16,571 nt of DNA. Source: Pseudomonadota bacterium (lineage in GTDB: Bacteria; Pseudomonadota; Gammaproteobacteria; Xanthomonadales; Xanthomonadaceae). A program made the position numbers and the translations under genes. The notes beneath the pieces were generated by a model. It searched no databases and was not told the origin of the DNA. It saw only the letters and a program-made list of their open reading frames with translations. This document shows positions 16,555 to 16,571 of the stretch, one piece after another (position 1 is the stretch's first letter; every line of letters begins with the position of its first letter). The DNA is taken from NCBI GenBank assembly GCA_023386795.1, contig JAEWJB010000114.1:1-16571 (forward strand). The letters run 5' to 3'.

Positions 16555-16571
16555 GTAGGAGCGGCTTCAGC
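16555..16571 (+). repeat. Intergenic repeat copy cut by the window end
   Basis: GTAGGAGCGGCTTCAGC matches the first 17 bases of the arm at 8959-8978 exactly. The element continues beyond the right edge, so an inverted partner may lie outside. Confidence 0.8.

Overview
The window is high-GC DNA with gammaproteobacterial gene families and compact, often overlapping genes. Three copies of an intergenic repeat with core GTAGGAGCGGCTTCAGCC are present. To my recollection this repeat is typical of Xanthomonadaceae/Lysobacteraceae (Lysobacter, Luteimonas, Stenotrophomonas, Pseudoxanthomonas). I infer a chromosomal segment from that family. I see no plasmid, phage, IS, tRNA, rRNA or CRISPR signal, and no gene-free stretch longer than 300 bases.

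Layout. Positions 1-86 hold a strongly structured, non-coding three-way-junction element. A DUF1801 protein follows (189-626, +). Next comes a minus-strand signalling operon that reads from 6264 down to 643: a 1034-aa membrane hybrid histidine kinase with GAF, coiled coil, HisKA, HATPase and three REC domains; a CheR-type methyltransferase; a catalytic-domain-only CheB-type methylesterase; and a REC-HisKA-HATPase protein. All three gene junctions are 4-base ATGA overlaps. A single-domain response regulator diverges from the operon (6448-6804, +). It converges on a putative two-domain peptidoglycan hydrolase (6810-8555, -), which in turn diverges from a 64-aa conserved-type small protein (8707-8901, +).

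The second half opens with a Tat-exported D-amino-acid-oxidase-like flavoprotein (8991-10193, -). Its motif order is that of a circular permutation of the DAAO fold. Divergent from it is a LytS-type kinase / LytTR-type regulator pair (10396-12533, +), then a six-cysteine lipoprotein and an APC-family amino-acid permease. A perfect 13-bp bidirectional terminator closes this run. The window ends with a two-helix membrane protein of unknown function (-) and a DUF2236/MpaB-like putative haem oxygenase (+).

How the genes may work together. The CheR/CheB pair has no chemoreceptor, CheA or CheW here. It is translationally coupled to two kinases and four receiver domains, with a fifth on the divergent regulator, so it looks like a non-chemotactic signalling module in which protein methylation is tied to phosphorelay. 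The LytS/LytTR pair may control its neighbours (lipoprotein, permease, flavoprotein); this rests on position only. The most unusual items are the permuted oxidase, the structured element at the left edge, the chemoreceptor-free CheR/CheB operon, and the signal-less peptidoglycan hydrolase.
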